Notes: generated by a model not told the origin, from the sequence alone. 43,522 nt of DNA from Candidatus Buchananbacteria bacterium CG10_big_fil_rev_8_21_14_0_10_42_9 (GCA_002773845.1 PEZZ01000017.1:6816-50337), one strand, 5' to 3'; positions 14,912-22,288 are shown, counted from the stretch's first letter. A program made the numbers and translations.

Positions 14912-15571
14912 TCAGATTGGTTGGTTTTTTAGGCTATAAAAATGAAAGAAAATTAAAAAGCTAAGAAACGTTGCGAAAAAACACCAAACCGAAATAAAGC
15001 CGGCGAAATATATTGTATATGAGAAAATAAATGAGCCTAAAAGCGCCAAGCCATAGACTTTTATCAGCCGGGATTGCGAAATAAAATAAGGTACCACGAA
15101 AATTATACAATAAATAAAAACCACAGCCTTCCATTGTGGTGATGTTAAAAATGGTATACCGGTACTATATGCAATGCTCCGATTAATTATTTCAGAAGCT
15201 GCTCCACCAAAAATAAACAGAGCTGAAGTTAAAAATAAACTCATAATTACACCCGACGCTACAAGAATAGCTAACATACTTTTTCTAATTTTTTCTGTTT
15301 CATTAAAATAAATACTTAGCGGATTAAAAATCGGCCAAATTAAATAAGGAAAAACAATATAGCCATAAGTTAATATGGCATAAACGGCGGGATTATTATA
15401 ATAATTGAAGTTTAGCCATGCCAAGCCTTCAATAAACTGCATAATCGCAAAAAGCATAGGGGTGCTCGCTAAAAGCAAAGCTCTTTTGCTTGGCGATCTT
15501 TTTATGCTCGCATATCCGGTCGCGCCAATGACTGATCCGGCGATGAAGCTAGCAGGGGCAGAAAAACACAT
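14912..15571 (-). CDS. Seven-helix membrane protein starting MCFSAPASF (DUF6629-like)
   Basis: 219 aa. The N-terminus MCFSAPASFIAGSVIGATGY is characteristic of a small family of polytopic proteins that I recall as DUF6629; about six or seven hydrophobic helices follow. Function is unknown. I start at the ATG at 15571 because MCFSA is the conserved start. The TTG six codons upstream abuts the TATAAT box, which lies 10 bp before this ATG and implies a very short leader. It converges on dsbB across a bidirectional terminator. Confidence 0.7.
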   Translation of the reverse strand: MCFSAPASFIAGSVIGATGYASIKRSPSKRALLLASTPMLFAIMQFIEGLAWLNFNYYNNPAVYAILTYGYIVFPYLIWPIFNPLSIYFNETEKIRKSMLAILVASGVIMSLFLTSALFIFGGAASEIINRSIAYSTGIPFLTSPQWKAVVFIYCIIFVVPYFISQSRLIKVYGLALLGSFIFSYTIYFAGFISVWCFFATFLSFLIFFHFYSLKNQPI

Positions 15572-15581
15572 AATGGGGATA

Positions 15582-15587
15582 TTATAC
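15582..15587 (-). promoter_or_regulatory. -10 box of the DUF6629-like gene
   Basis: TATAAT on the minus strand, 10 bp before the ATG at 15571. The -35 is weak (TACACG at 17 bp). The predicted leader is only about 4 nt. Confidence 0.5.
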
Positions 15588-15619
15588 AAGAAAAAAAACT
15601 TATCGTGTAGGTTCTATCC

Positions 15620-15648
15620 TTTACTTTAGGCCTGTTTCATCATACAAT
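15620..15648 (+). promoter_or_regulatory. trpS promoter, likely leaderless
   Basis: TTTACT (15620-15625), 17-bp spacer, TACAAT (15643-15648), then 7 nt to the trpS ATG at 15656. The transcription start is therefore expected at or next to the start codon. No Shine-Dalgarno is present. Confidence 0.55.
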
Positions 15649-15655
15649 TAACTGC

Positions 15656-16624
15656 ATGAAAAAAGGACGAGTACTATCTGGTATGCAGCCGACCGGGCCG
15701 CTTCACGTTGGCAACTATTTAGGTACACTGCAAAATTTTTTAGCGATTCAATCCCAATATGAGTGCTATTTTGCAATCGTTGATTACCACTCAATTACCG
15801 AGAATTACCAACCAAAAGAAAAATATAATCAAATTTTGTCGCTCGCGATGGATTATTTGGCCGCCGGCATAGACCCCAAAAAATGCGTCATTTTTTTACA
15901 ATCAGACGTGCCTGAGCATACTGAATTAGCTTGGGTTTTCAACACTATTACCCCAATGAGTGAATTGGAACGCATGACTCAATTCAAAGACAAAGCCTCT
16001 CGCCAAGCAAAAAATATAAATGCTGGCTTGTTTACCTATCCAGTCTTACAGGCGGCTGATATATTATTGTACAAAGCCAAGGCTGTGCCTGTCGGACTGG
16101 ACCAAGAGCAGCATTTAGAACTGGCTCGTAAAATCGCGCGATGGTTTAACAATAAATTTGGCCAGACATTTCCTGAGCCAGAAACTTTGTTTACTGATAC
16201 GCCCAAAGTAATGAGCTTGCAAGATCCAAATAAAAAAATGTCAAAAAGTTTGGGCGAAAATCATTGCATTTTTTTAGACGATGAGCCAAAGGTAATTGAG
16301 CAAAAAATTAAAAAGGCGGTCACTGATACCGGAGACGGCCAGGGCTCAGGTGCAAAAAACTTATTACTTTTATTTGAAAAATTTGGCGATAAAAAAACAG
16401 CAAAAAAATACAACGGGCAAAAATCAATCCGATACGCAGACTTAAAAACTGATTTAGCTAAAGCGATTATAACTTATTTTTCAGATTTTAGAAAGACAAA
16501 ATCAATCCTTTTGGCTAAACCAAAGCAGGTTGAAAAAATATTAGCCGCCGGCGCTAAAAAATCTCAAAAAATTGCTCGAACGACAATGCGCGAAGTGCGC
16601 CAAAAAATCGGTATTAGAAAGTAA
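15656..16624 (+). CDS. trpS: Tryptophanyl-tRNA synthetase
   Basis: 322-aa class Ic synthetase charging tRNA-Trp. It has RVLSGMQPTGPLHVGNYLG with the HIGH-like HVGN, QAADILLYKAKAVPVGLDQ for tryptophan/ATP binding, and KKMSKSLGEN (KMSKS). Length is normal (about 330). Its promoter places the -10 box 7 nt from the ATG. A perfect 12-bp-arm palindrome follows the stop. Confidence 0.96.
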   Translation: MKKGRVLSGMQPTGPLHVGNYLGTLQNFLAIQSQYECYFAIVDYHSITENYQPKEKYNQILSLAMDYLAAGIDPKKCVIFLQSDVPEHTELAWVFNTITPMSELERMTQFKDKASRQAKNINAGLFTYPVLQAADILLYKAKAVPVGLDQEQHLELARKIARWFNNKFGQTFPEPETLFTDTPKVMSLQDPNKKMSKSLGENHCIFLDDEPKVIEQKIKKAVTDTGDGQGSGAKNLLLLFEKFGDKKTAKKYNGQKSIRYADLKTDLAKAIITYFSDFRKTKSILLAKPKQVEKILAAGAKKSQKIARTTMREVRQKIGIRK

Positions 16625-16625
16625 G

Positions 16626-16654
16626 TGTCATCCCGGATTAAGTCCGGGATGACA
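16626..16654. repeat. Perfect palindrome TGTCATCCCGGA-TTAAG-TCCGGGATGACA
   Basis: 12-bp arms with a 5-nt loop right after trpS. It is followed by A's rather than T's, so a simple terminator role on the plus strand is doubtful. The ends share GTCATCC/GGATGAC with family C, and similar GTCATCCCGG palindromes are common in many bacterial genomes. Confidence 0.75.
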
Positions 16655-16707
16655 AAAACTGGTAACTTTTGTCACTTTACTATTTTTTACTATTATTCTA
16701 GTATAGT

Positions 16708-16853
16708 GTAATCACGAGCGACTCTGAGCTTGTAGAAGAGGAGCGTGGCGATCCAAAAAACTGGATTGCCATGTCACGACTCGCCTGACCGGTCACGTCA
16801 GGCGTGGCCACGTCGTTCCCCTGATTTACATCAAGGTCACTGCTCGCAATGAC
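16708..16853. repeat. Family C' element (GTCATTGCGAG type) with an internal palindrome
   Basis: Read on the minus strand it starts GTCATTGCGAGCA and ends TCGCTCGTGATTAC. It contains GGCAATCC...GGATCGCC and an internal CACGTCAGGCGTG palindrome flanked by GGTCA and GGCC. It resembles the widespread GTCATTGCGAGGAGC...GCAATC repeat. With the palindrome at 16626 it accounts for most of the gap between trpS and gdhA. No gene seen. Confidence 0.65.
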
Positions 16854-16870
16854 AAATAATTACATTTTTT

Positions 16871-18130
16871 ATGAACCCATTTGCTAATGCCTTAGTCCAA
16901 CTGGATAATGCAAACCAGATATTAAAACTTAAACTGGAAACTTTAGAAGCGTTAAAAAAACCAAACAAGATTTTGGAAGCCAAAATTCCAGTCAAAATGG
17001 ACAGCGGCAAAACCAAAAAGTTCGATGCTTACCGAATACAATACAATAACGCCCGCGGACCCTACAAGGGCGGCATTCGTTTTCATGAGCAAGTTGATAT
17101 TAACGAAGTCAAAGCGCTGTCGTTTTGGATGGCAATTAAATGCGCTGTAGTAAATATTCCTATGGGGGGCGGCAAGGGCGGCGTTATGGTTAATCCCAAA
17201 GAGTTAAGCACCAGCGAGTTAGAACAGCTTGCCCGTGGTTACGCCCGAGCTTTTGTCGATGACATTGGCCCAAATAAAGATGTGCCCGCTCCAGACGTTA
17301 ATACAAACCCTTTGATTATGGATTGGATGGCTGACGAATATTCTAAACTAACCGGCGATAAAACTCAGGGATCTTTTACCGGTAAATCATTAGAGTCGGG
17401 CGGTTCAGAGGGGCGTAATACTGCCACAGCCGATGGCGGATTTTTTATTTTTCAGGAACTTGCTAAAATTTTGAAACTTAAACCTAGCGAAACAGACGTC
17501 ATCATCCAGGGTTTGGGCAATGTCGGTTTTCACACCGCCCGCCTGATGGCGGAGGCAAAATATAAAATCATCGGTCTATCAGATTCTCAAGGTACTATTG
17601 TCAGCAACCGAAAAGCCCCGCTTGATCCAATAAAGGTTATGGAAGTAAAGCGGGAAAGCGGGCTGATTAACGCATGCTACTATGACGGCTCAGTTAAGGG
17701 TTATGACTGTAAGCATTTAGATCCGGCTGAATTTTTAGAATATCCGTGTGACGTACTAGTGCCAGCGGCTTTGGAAAATCAAATTACTAAAGATAACGCG
17801 GCCAACATTAAAGCTAAAATAATTTTAGAAATGGCAAACGGCCCAACCACGCCGGAAGCTGATAAAATTTTAGCCGAGCATGATACTTTAATCCTTCCTG
17901 ATGTCCTTGCCAATGCCGGCGGGGTGACAGTTTCATATTTTGAATGGTATCAAAATGTACACGATGAGAAATGGACCGAAGATCAAGTCCGTAAAAAACT
18001 AAAACCGATAATGACTAAAGCCTTCAAAGAAGTTTGGAAAGTCTCTCAAAAACACAAAATTGATATGCGCACCGCCGCCTTTGTGGTTGCGGTTAGACGC
18101 ATTGCCGACGCGATGGAGAAAAATAAATAA
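16871..18130 (+). CDS. gdhA: Glutamate dehydrogenase (Glu/Leu/Phe/Val family)
   Basis: 419 aa; reversible oxidative deamination of glutamate to 2-oxoglutarate with NAD(P). The substrate domain carries NNARGPYKGGIRFH, the glycine-rich PMGGGKGGVMVNP with the catalytic-region lysine, and PAPDVNTNPLIMDWMADEY. The Rossmann domain has IQGLGNVGFHTARLMAEA, then NAGGVTVSYFEWYQN. The length matches the hexameric class of about 420 aa. It stands alone between repeat islands. It gives the cell a route between amino-acid nitrogen and central carbon. Confidence 0.95.
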   Translation: MNPFANALVQLDNANQILKLKLETLEALKKPNKILEAKIPVKMDSGKTKKFDAYRIQYNNARGPYKGGIRFHEQVDINEVKALSFWMAIKCAVVNIPMGGGKGGVMVNPKELSTSELEQLARGYARAFVDDIGPNKDVPAPDVNTNPLIMDWMADEYSKLTGDKTQGSFTGKSLESGGSEGRNTATADGGFFIFQELAKILKLKPSETDVIIQGLGNVGFHTARLMAEAKYKIIGLSDSQGTIVSNRKAPLDPIKVMEVKRESGLINACYYDGSVKGYDCKHLDPAEFLEYPCDVLVPAALENQITKDNAANIKAKIILEMANGPTTPEADKILAEHDTLILPDVLANAGGVTVSYFEWYQNVHDEKWTEDQVRKKLKPIMTKAFKEVWKVSQKHKIDMRTAAFVVAVRRIADAMEKNK

Positions 18131-18157
18131 TTCCTAATAAAACAATCCCAATAAATT

Positions 18158-18274
18158 CCTCTCCCTTGATGGGAGAGGATAAAGGTGAGGGCGCATGAAT
18201 CTAAATGCTGACAGGTTTGAAACCTGTCCCTACAAAATTTCTTCCTCACCCAACCCTCTCCTGCCAGGAGAGGG
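18158..18274. repeat. Family A inverted pair with a nested palindrome
   Basis: Two hairpins face each other: CCTCTCCCTTGATGGGAGAGG then AAAGGTGAGGG, and CCTCACCCAA then CCCTCTCCTGCCAGGAGAGG. Between them lies the palindrome GACAGGTTTGAAACCTGTC (18210-18228). The layout is like a REPIN: two REP-type hairpins in inverted orientation. Relatives are at 34941-34976, 38156-38290 and 28301-28323. Confidence 0.8.
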
Positions 18275-18295
18275 ACTATTTATAAATTTCATCCC

Positions 18296-18997
18296 ATGCC
18301 TAAAGCATCCCAAGTAAAAAAAGAACTCAAAAAATTCACTAGCGTCAAAGGGGCTAAAACGGCCCAATGGTTTTTCAAAACCGGGCCGGGCGAATATGGC
18401 GAGGGTGACAAATTTATCGGCGTCATTGTTCCTAATCAAAGAAAAGTAGCTAAAAAATTTACCGGCTTACAGCTGAGCGAAATTCAAAAATTGTTAAATA
18501 GCCAAATCCATGAGCACCGACAAACCGGGCTTTTTATTTTGGTCGGTAATTTTTCTAAAGCTACAAATTCAAAAAAGAAAAAAATTTTTAACTTTTATTT
18601 AAAAAATGCTAAACGAGTAAATAATTGGGATTTAGTTGACTGCTCCGCTCCTTATATTGTTGGCGGTTACTTAATTAACAAGCCAAGGAAAATTTTATAC
18701 AAATTAGCAAAATCTAAAAATTTGTGGGAACGACGAATTGCTATTTTAGCGACCTTTCCGTTTATCCGCAACAAAAATTACACCGACACGCTCAAACTGG
18801 CAAAACTGCTGCTTAACGACAGCCACGACTTAATGCACAAAGCAGTTGGTTGGATGTTGCGCGAAGTTGGTAAAATGGATGAAAAAGTATTGACTAAATT
18901 CTTAGACCAAAACGCCACCAAAATGCCGCGGACTATGCTCCGCTATTCAATCGAAAAATTCCCGGAAGAGAAAAGGAAATATTATTTGAATAAATAA
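18296..18997 (+). CDS. DNA alkylation repair protein (AlkD-like, HEAT repeats)
   Basis: 233 aa, all-helical AlkD/AlkC-type DNA glycosylase fold that removes alkylated purines. KFIGVIVPNQRKVAKKF, VNNWDLVDCSAPYIVGGYL, WERRIAILATFPFI and the C-terminal HDLMHKAVGWMLREVGK...PRTMLRYSIEKF are the recognisable AlkD signatures. Full length for the family. It sits between repeat elements with no operon partner. Confidence 0.9.
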   Translation: MPKASQVKKELKKFTSVKGAKTAQWFFKTGPGEYGEGDKFIGVIVPNQRKVAKKFTGLQLSEIQKLLNSQIHEHRQTGLFILVGNFSKATNSKKKKIFNFYLKNAKRVNNWDLVDCSAPYIVGGYLINKPRKILYKLAKSKNLWERRIAILATFPFIRNKNYTDTLKLAKLLLNDSHDLMHKAVGWMLREVGKMDEKVLTKFLDQNATKMPRTMLRYSIEKFPEEKRKYYLNK

Positions 18998-18998
18998 T

Positions 18999-19090
18999 GT
19001 CATCTCGAGCGTGCCGAGAGATCTCACACTTACCAAATAAGTACGGCTGAGATTTCTTCATGCGCTCCTCTGTCGCTTAGTCGAAATGAC
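18999..19090. repeat. Family C element
   Basis: GTCATCTCGAGCGTGCCGAG...ATCTCAC...TGAGATTTCTTC...TAGTCGAAATGAC: the same outline as 1183-1296 but shorter inside. It begins immediately after the AlkD stop codon. Confidence 0.75.
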
Positions 19091-19093
19091 AAA

Positions 19094-19157
19094 TGTAAAA
19101 AGCAAAACTCCGCCGCGGCCGTAGACCAGTCAAACTGGTCATAACCTTGGCGGAGCT
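19094..19157 (-). terminator. Terminator of the small GC-rich minus-strand gene
   Basis: On the minus strand CTCCGCC...GGCGGAG forms the stem, with a nested GACCAG-TTTGA-CTGGTC palindrome in the loop. TTTTGCTTTTT follows. It ends next to the family C element. Confidence 0.65.
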
Positions 19158-19193
19158 CTGTGGCGAATGCGCGTGTCTGTAGGTGTGCCCCCG

Positions 19194-19406
19194 CTAAAAC
19201 TCGACGCTAGTGGCGCCTGGAACCTTGATTTTTCCGTTACGCTGCTTCTTACAGCGCTTCATGTCGCCATTGGCATAGAGACCGTCCAGGGTTTCAAAGT
19301 GGAGGAAAACTTCATCGCCGCCACCCTTTTCAATCTGCCGCACCCGTAGGCGCCTGCCGCCCTGAAATACGACCACGCTTCCCACTTCCAACACCGCCTT
19401 TATCAT
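19194..19406 (-). CDS. Small GC-rich orphan protein, beta-rich, unknown
   Basis: 70 aa beginning MIKAVLEVGSVVVFQGGRRL, then RVRQIEKGGGDEVFLHFETL and a basic RCKKQRNGKIKVP tail. No signal peptide. The pattern VGSVV...RVRQIE suggests a small beta-barrel (KOW/SH3-like), but I cannot name a family. A perfect AGGAGG lies 7 nt before the ATG, with a promoter (TTGACT-N17-TTAAAT) and a strong terminator, so it is a self-contained expression unit. Like the gene at 4505 it is richer in G+C (53-63% in sampled lines) than neighbouring genes and has no recognisable relatives nearby. It is divergent from thyX. Confidence 0.7.
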   Translation of the reverse strand: MIKAVLEVGSVVVFQGGRRLRVRQIEKGGGDEVFLHFETLDGLYANGDMKRCKKQRNGKIKVPGATSVEF

Positions 19407-19444
19407 CGATTTGCCTCCTCTTCTGATCTAAACGGGTTTTAGGC

Positions 19445-19473
19445 ATTTAACTATAAAAGACTCTTTTAGTCAA
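19445..19473 (-). promoter_or_regulatory. Promoter of the small GC-rich gene
   Basis: Minus strand TTGACT (19473-19468), 17-bp spacer, TTAAAT (19450-19445). Its -35 lies 1 bp from the divergent thyX -35 (19475-19480). Confidence 0.65.
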
Positions 19474-19474
19474 C

Positions 19475-19503
19475 TTGAATATGTGGCTTTGGCGCGTTAT
19501 AAT
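19475..19503 (+). promoter_or_regulatory. thyX promoter, leaderless
   Basis: TTGAAT (19475-19480), 17-bp spacer, TATAAT (19498-19503), then AGCTTGG and the ATG at 19511. Transcription should begin on the start codon. This decides the start: a longer frame from the TTG at 19475 would start inside the -35. Confidence 0.75.
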
Positions 19504-19510
19504 AGCTTGG

Positions 19511-21154
19511 ATGAAAGACGACTTTTTTGTAGATGAATTTAGCCCGGAAGAAAAAGAGGTTTTGCGGCCGTTTTGCACAAATTTAGACCGGTCGATTTTT
19601 GGTTTGCGCAATTTGCCGGAAGTGGTCAAAGGCGCGCTTTTCTCCCGCTACAGCCGAACTGATAAGTCCTTGCGGCGCGTATTGTTAGATGAATTTATCA
19701 ATGAACCAGAAATGGGATTTTCTGAAATTGTGGGCTTTGCAAAATCCCAAGGTGAAGATCAAATGGTCGCCACTCAAAAAGCGGAAGAATTTTATGACCG
19801 TGTCTTAGTTGGCTATGGTGATGATTCGGTCGCCGAATTAGGTTCAGCGCATATCGCGATTGAAAATGTTACCCATGTCGCGACAAAGTTTATGGAAGAT
19901 TCGCGCATTGGCCTAGATCCCTTAGAAAAATCCACCCGCTATGTGTATTACGACGAGAAAGTTAACGGCAAGTATAAATTTTACCGGCCGGCAGATATCA
20001 TGCAATCAGAATTTGCCAAAGACTATGAGGACTATTTGAATTTACTTTTTGAAACGTATAGCGAATGGCGCAAACCGATGCGTAAAATGATAAAAGCCAA
20101 ATTTCCACAAGACCCCGAAACCACTGACCGCGCTTATAAATCCACGGTTAAGGCCAAAGTGTGCGACAGCTTGCGGCCGCTCCTACCGGTTGGCACTGTA
20201 ACCAACATGGGTTTTTTTGGCAACGGCCGCGCGTTTGAATATTTGCTGCTCAAAATGTTTGCGAGCGACTTTCAGGAAGTGTGCGATATTGCCGAAGTTA
20301 TGAATAAAGAACTAAACAAGCTCATCCCCTCTTTTGTTAAACGAGCTAATAACGAACGCGGCCAAGCAACCCAAAAATATTTGCGTGATACCCGGGCCAA
20401 AGTCAAAGAATTAGCGGAAAAATTTGTATCGGTTACTAACACCCAAAACGAACCCCAAGTAACATTGGTGGATTATGACCAAGATGCGGAAAATAAAATT
20501 GCGGCTGACATTATTTTTGCCAATAAAGAAGTGAGTTTAGCTAAAGCACACGAAATTGCCAAAAAATTATCGGGTGAAGAAAAAACAGAGCTGCTAAATG
20601 CGTATTCAGGCGCTCGCCAAAATCGCTTTCATCGCCCGGGCCGCGCCTTTGAAGAGACTTTTTATACTTTTGAGGTGGTCGCCGACATCAACGCTTTTCG
20701 TGATATTCATCGCCATCGCATGTTAACTCAAGAACGGCAACCATACACCACCGCCCATGGATTTATCACCCCGCCAGAAATTATTGAAGCTGGCACAGTT
20801 GACGAATATAAAAAAATCATGAGCCAGGCGCATGATTTGTACCAAAAAATTGCACCGCAATTTCCCCACAGCGCACAATACTTAGTGCCGATGGGCTATT
20901 TGATTCGCTGGCGGATGAAGATGAATTTGCGTGAAGCGTATCACTTGCTTGAACTTCGCTCCGTCCCGCAAGGACACCCAACATATCGCAAAATTGCTCA
21001 AGATATGTACTTAGCCATAAAAAAAATACATCCACTATTAGCGGAAGGAATTCAATTTGTTGATATGAGCGAAAAAGATGAATTAGAACGGCTTGGCGCT
21101 GAGAAAAAAATTGATAAAAAACTAGAAACGGTTAAGGAGAAGTACGGAAATTAA
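19511..21154 (+). CDS. thyX: FAD-dependent thymidylate synthase, long two-domain form
   Basis: 547 aa, about twice the usual ThyX (210-250 aa). ThyX methylates dUMP to dTMP using methylene-THF and FAD. The C-terminal half has the flavin motif DIHRHRMLTQERQPYTTAHG (RHR at about residues 398-400) and LELRSVPQGHPTYRKIAQDM. The N-terminal half has ThyX-like features too (AELGSAHIAIENVTHVATKF, DSRIGLDPLEKSTRYVYYDE), consistent with a duplicated fold in which the two halves share the active site. This is inferred; such long forms occur in CPR genomes. It cooperates with GlyA, which makes methylene-THF. Predicted leaderless mRNA. Confidence 0.85.
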   Translation: MKDDFFVDEFSPEEKEVLRPFCTNLDRSIFGLRNLPEVVKGALFSRYSRTDKSLRRVLLDEFINEPEMGFSEIVGFAKSQGEDQMVATQKAEEFYDRVLVGYGDDSVAELGSAHIAIENVTHVATKFMEDSRIGLDPLEKSTRYVYYDEKVNGKYKFYRPADIMQSEFAKDYEDYLNLLFETYSEWRKPMRKMIKAKFPQDPETTDRAYKSTVKAKVCDSLRPLLPVGTVTNMGFFGNGRAFEYLLLKMFASDFQEVCDIAEVMNKELNKLIPSFVKRANNERGQATQKYLRDTRAKVKELAEKFVSVTNTQNEPQVTLVDYDQDAENKIAADIIFANKEVSLAKAHEIAKKLSGEEKTELLNAYSGARQNRFHRPGRAFEETFYTFEVVADINAFRDIHRHRMLTQERQPYTTAHGFITPPEIIEAGTVDEYKKIMSQAHDLYQKIAPQFPHSAQYLVPMGYLIRWRMKMNLREAYHLLELRSVPQGHPTYRKIAQDMYLAIKKIHPLLAEGIQFVDMSEKDELERLGAEKKIDKKLETVKEKYGN

Positions 21155-21252
21155 CGGGCGGCGAATGGCTACTACCACATAGCGAATTCCGTAAATTCTC
21201 ACTCGATAAAATGGTGCCTCCAACTCTACTGCCAGGTTGGTAAAATAATAGT

Positions 21253-21315
21253 CCTCCCCTTTGCCACGTCTGACGTGGCTTTGACCGCTGAAGGCGGTTA
21301 TACTAGAAGGGGAGG
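21253..21315. repeat. Palindrome with two palindromes in its loop
   Basis: Outer arms CCTCCCCTT (21253-21261) and AAGGGGAGG (21307-21315). Inside are GCCACGTCTGACGTGGC (21263-21279) and ACCGC-TGAAG-GCGGT (21284-21298). The ACGTCTGACGT core recurs at 38266-38276. The stretch 21155-21252 before it shows no recognisable feature. Confidence 0.75.
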
Positions 21316-21345
21316 TGCGGGGGGGTTTATAAATATGACCTCGGC

Positions 21346-21462
21346 CTACGCCAGAGCATGCGCTGGGAAACCCTTCGCTTCTAACTTAGTTTTCACCCAA
21401 GGATACCAACAGTATTCAGGATATCCATCCCAACAATGGACTATAATTGCTCGTTTAGACAT
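21346..21462 (-). pseudogene. N-terminal remnant of an RBBP9/YdeN-type serine hydrolase
   Basis: 38 codons starting MSKRAIIVHCWDGYPEYCWY, then PWVKTKLEAKGFPAHALA and a stop. This matches the conserved start of RBBP9/YdeN alpha/beta hydrolases (KRAIIVHGWDG.PE..WYPWLK..LE.KGF), normally about 180 aa. The nucleophile Ser (GHSLG) and catalytic His are missing. The fragment lies between the nested palindrome at 21253 and a family C element beginning 9 bp before its start, so repeats have replaced the rest of the gene and probably its promoter. Non-functional. Confidence 0.6.
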
Positions 21463-21470
21463 AATAATAG

Positions 21471-21640
21471 GTCATTGCGAGCGAAACGTAGTGAAGCGTC
21501 GCAATCTGACGCGTTAGCGTCATCCTGAGCGTAGGCCAATTTGACTGGCTGAAGCCGAAGGATCTCAAGCTGAGATTACCACGTCCCCCTGCCGGAGTTT
21601 ATCCCGTACCACGATACGGGGCAGGGGTCCTCGTAATGAC
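21471..21640. repeat. Composite family C'/C element
   Basis: Starts GTCATTGCGAGCG...GTCGCAATCTGACGCG and continues into GTCATCCTGAGCG (from 21519), GAAGGATCTCAAGCTGAGAT and a CCCTGCCGG...CGGGGCAGGGG palindrome, ending CGTAATGAC. It looks like a C' half joined to a C element. Confidence 0.7.
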
Positions 21641-21669
21641 AATTCATTTGATAATTATAAATAAGGAAA

Positions 21670-21697
21670 TCTCCCCCTTAATTTAAGAGGGGGATGA
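21670..21697. repeat. Solo family B palindrome
   Basis: TCTCCCCCTTAATTTAAGAG followed by GGGGATGA, just after the flavin reductase stop codon. It is nearly identical to the arm at 1400-1437 read on its minus strand. No coding part is attached. Confidence 0.75.
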
Positions 21698-21699
21698 TT

Positions 21700-22287
21700 T
21701 TATTTTTTGTGGTATTGACTTGGCACGTTTTCCCGCCCCCAGCGTAACGTTTTTGCCATCCAAATAAGTTCATCTAACATTCTATCAATGCGCTTATCAA
21801 AAACGGCTTTGTCCTTTGGTATGCCTTTACTATTAAATACATCTTGAACGTGAGAAACGTTTAAATCGGTAAAGGTTGCCTGCATTCCCAGCTCTCGTAC
21901 TATCGGCAATAAATTCTCAATCACCCTAACGCCGCCAAAGCCGCCGGAGGACACACCGCAAAAAGCCACCGGACGGTGAATATATTCACGCAGCAACGTA
22001 TCAAGCATAGATTTTAGCGGGCCAGGATAGCCGTGGTTATATTCAGGTGCCACGATAATTACGCCATCAGCTTTTAGGATAGCTTTGCGATATTCAGGAA
22101 ATTTACCCTTGACGGCCTCGCCGTAGTCATTAGTTGGAAACTTAAACTTGCGCGGATCAAAAAGTTTTGGTGTCGTGTCAGCTCTCGCTTTTGCGCGCTT
22201 AACTAAATACTTAGCCACCTTTTCGCTTTCTCTACCCTTTCTTATAGTCCCCAATAAAACCGGAATAAACAATTTTTTATCTTCCAT
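21700..22287 (-). CDS. NADPH-dependent FMN reductase family protein
   Basis: 195 aa flavodoxin-like fold. The FMN phosphate loop is LLGTIRKGRESEKVAKYL at about residues 12-29, and the flavin-ring loop is APEYNHGYPGPLKSMLD, followed by FCGVSSGGFGG. Such enzymes reduce free flavin or quinones with NAD(P)H. It begins 1 bp after the murI stop (TAATATG), so it is the distal gene of the minus-strand operon. A flavin link to ThyX, which needs reduced FAD, is conceivable but speculative. Confidence 0.88.
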   Translation of the reverse strand: MEDKKLFIPVLLGTIRKGRESEKVAKYLVKRAKARADTTPKLFDPRKFKFPTNDYGEAVKGKFPEYRKAILKADGVIIVAPEYNHGYPGPLKSMLDTLLREYIHRPVAFCGVSSGGFGGVRVIENLLPIVRELGMQATFTDLNVSHVQDVFNSKGIPKDKAVFDKRIDRMLDELIWMAKTLRWGRENVPSQYHKK

Positions 22288-22288
22288 A

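Noticed and set aside
16626-16654. Rho-independent terminator for trpS
   Set aside because: The perfect hairpin is followed by A's, not T's, and looks like a dispersed palindrome instead.
19475-19510. Longer N-terminus for ThyX
   Set aside because: The upstream TTG is part of the -35 and the added codons cover the -10 box.
21275-21517. 80-codon plus-strand ORF in the repeat island
   Set aside because: Its ends translate known palindromes (the GTCATTGCGAGCG repeat) and its middle is antisense to the better-supported hydrolase remnant.
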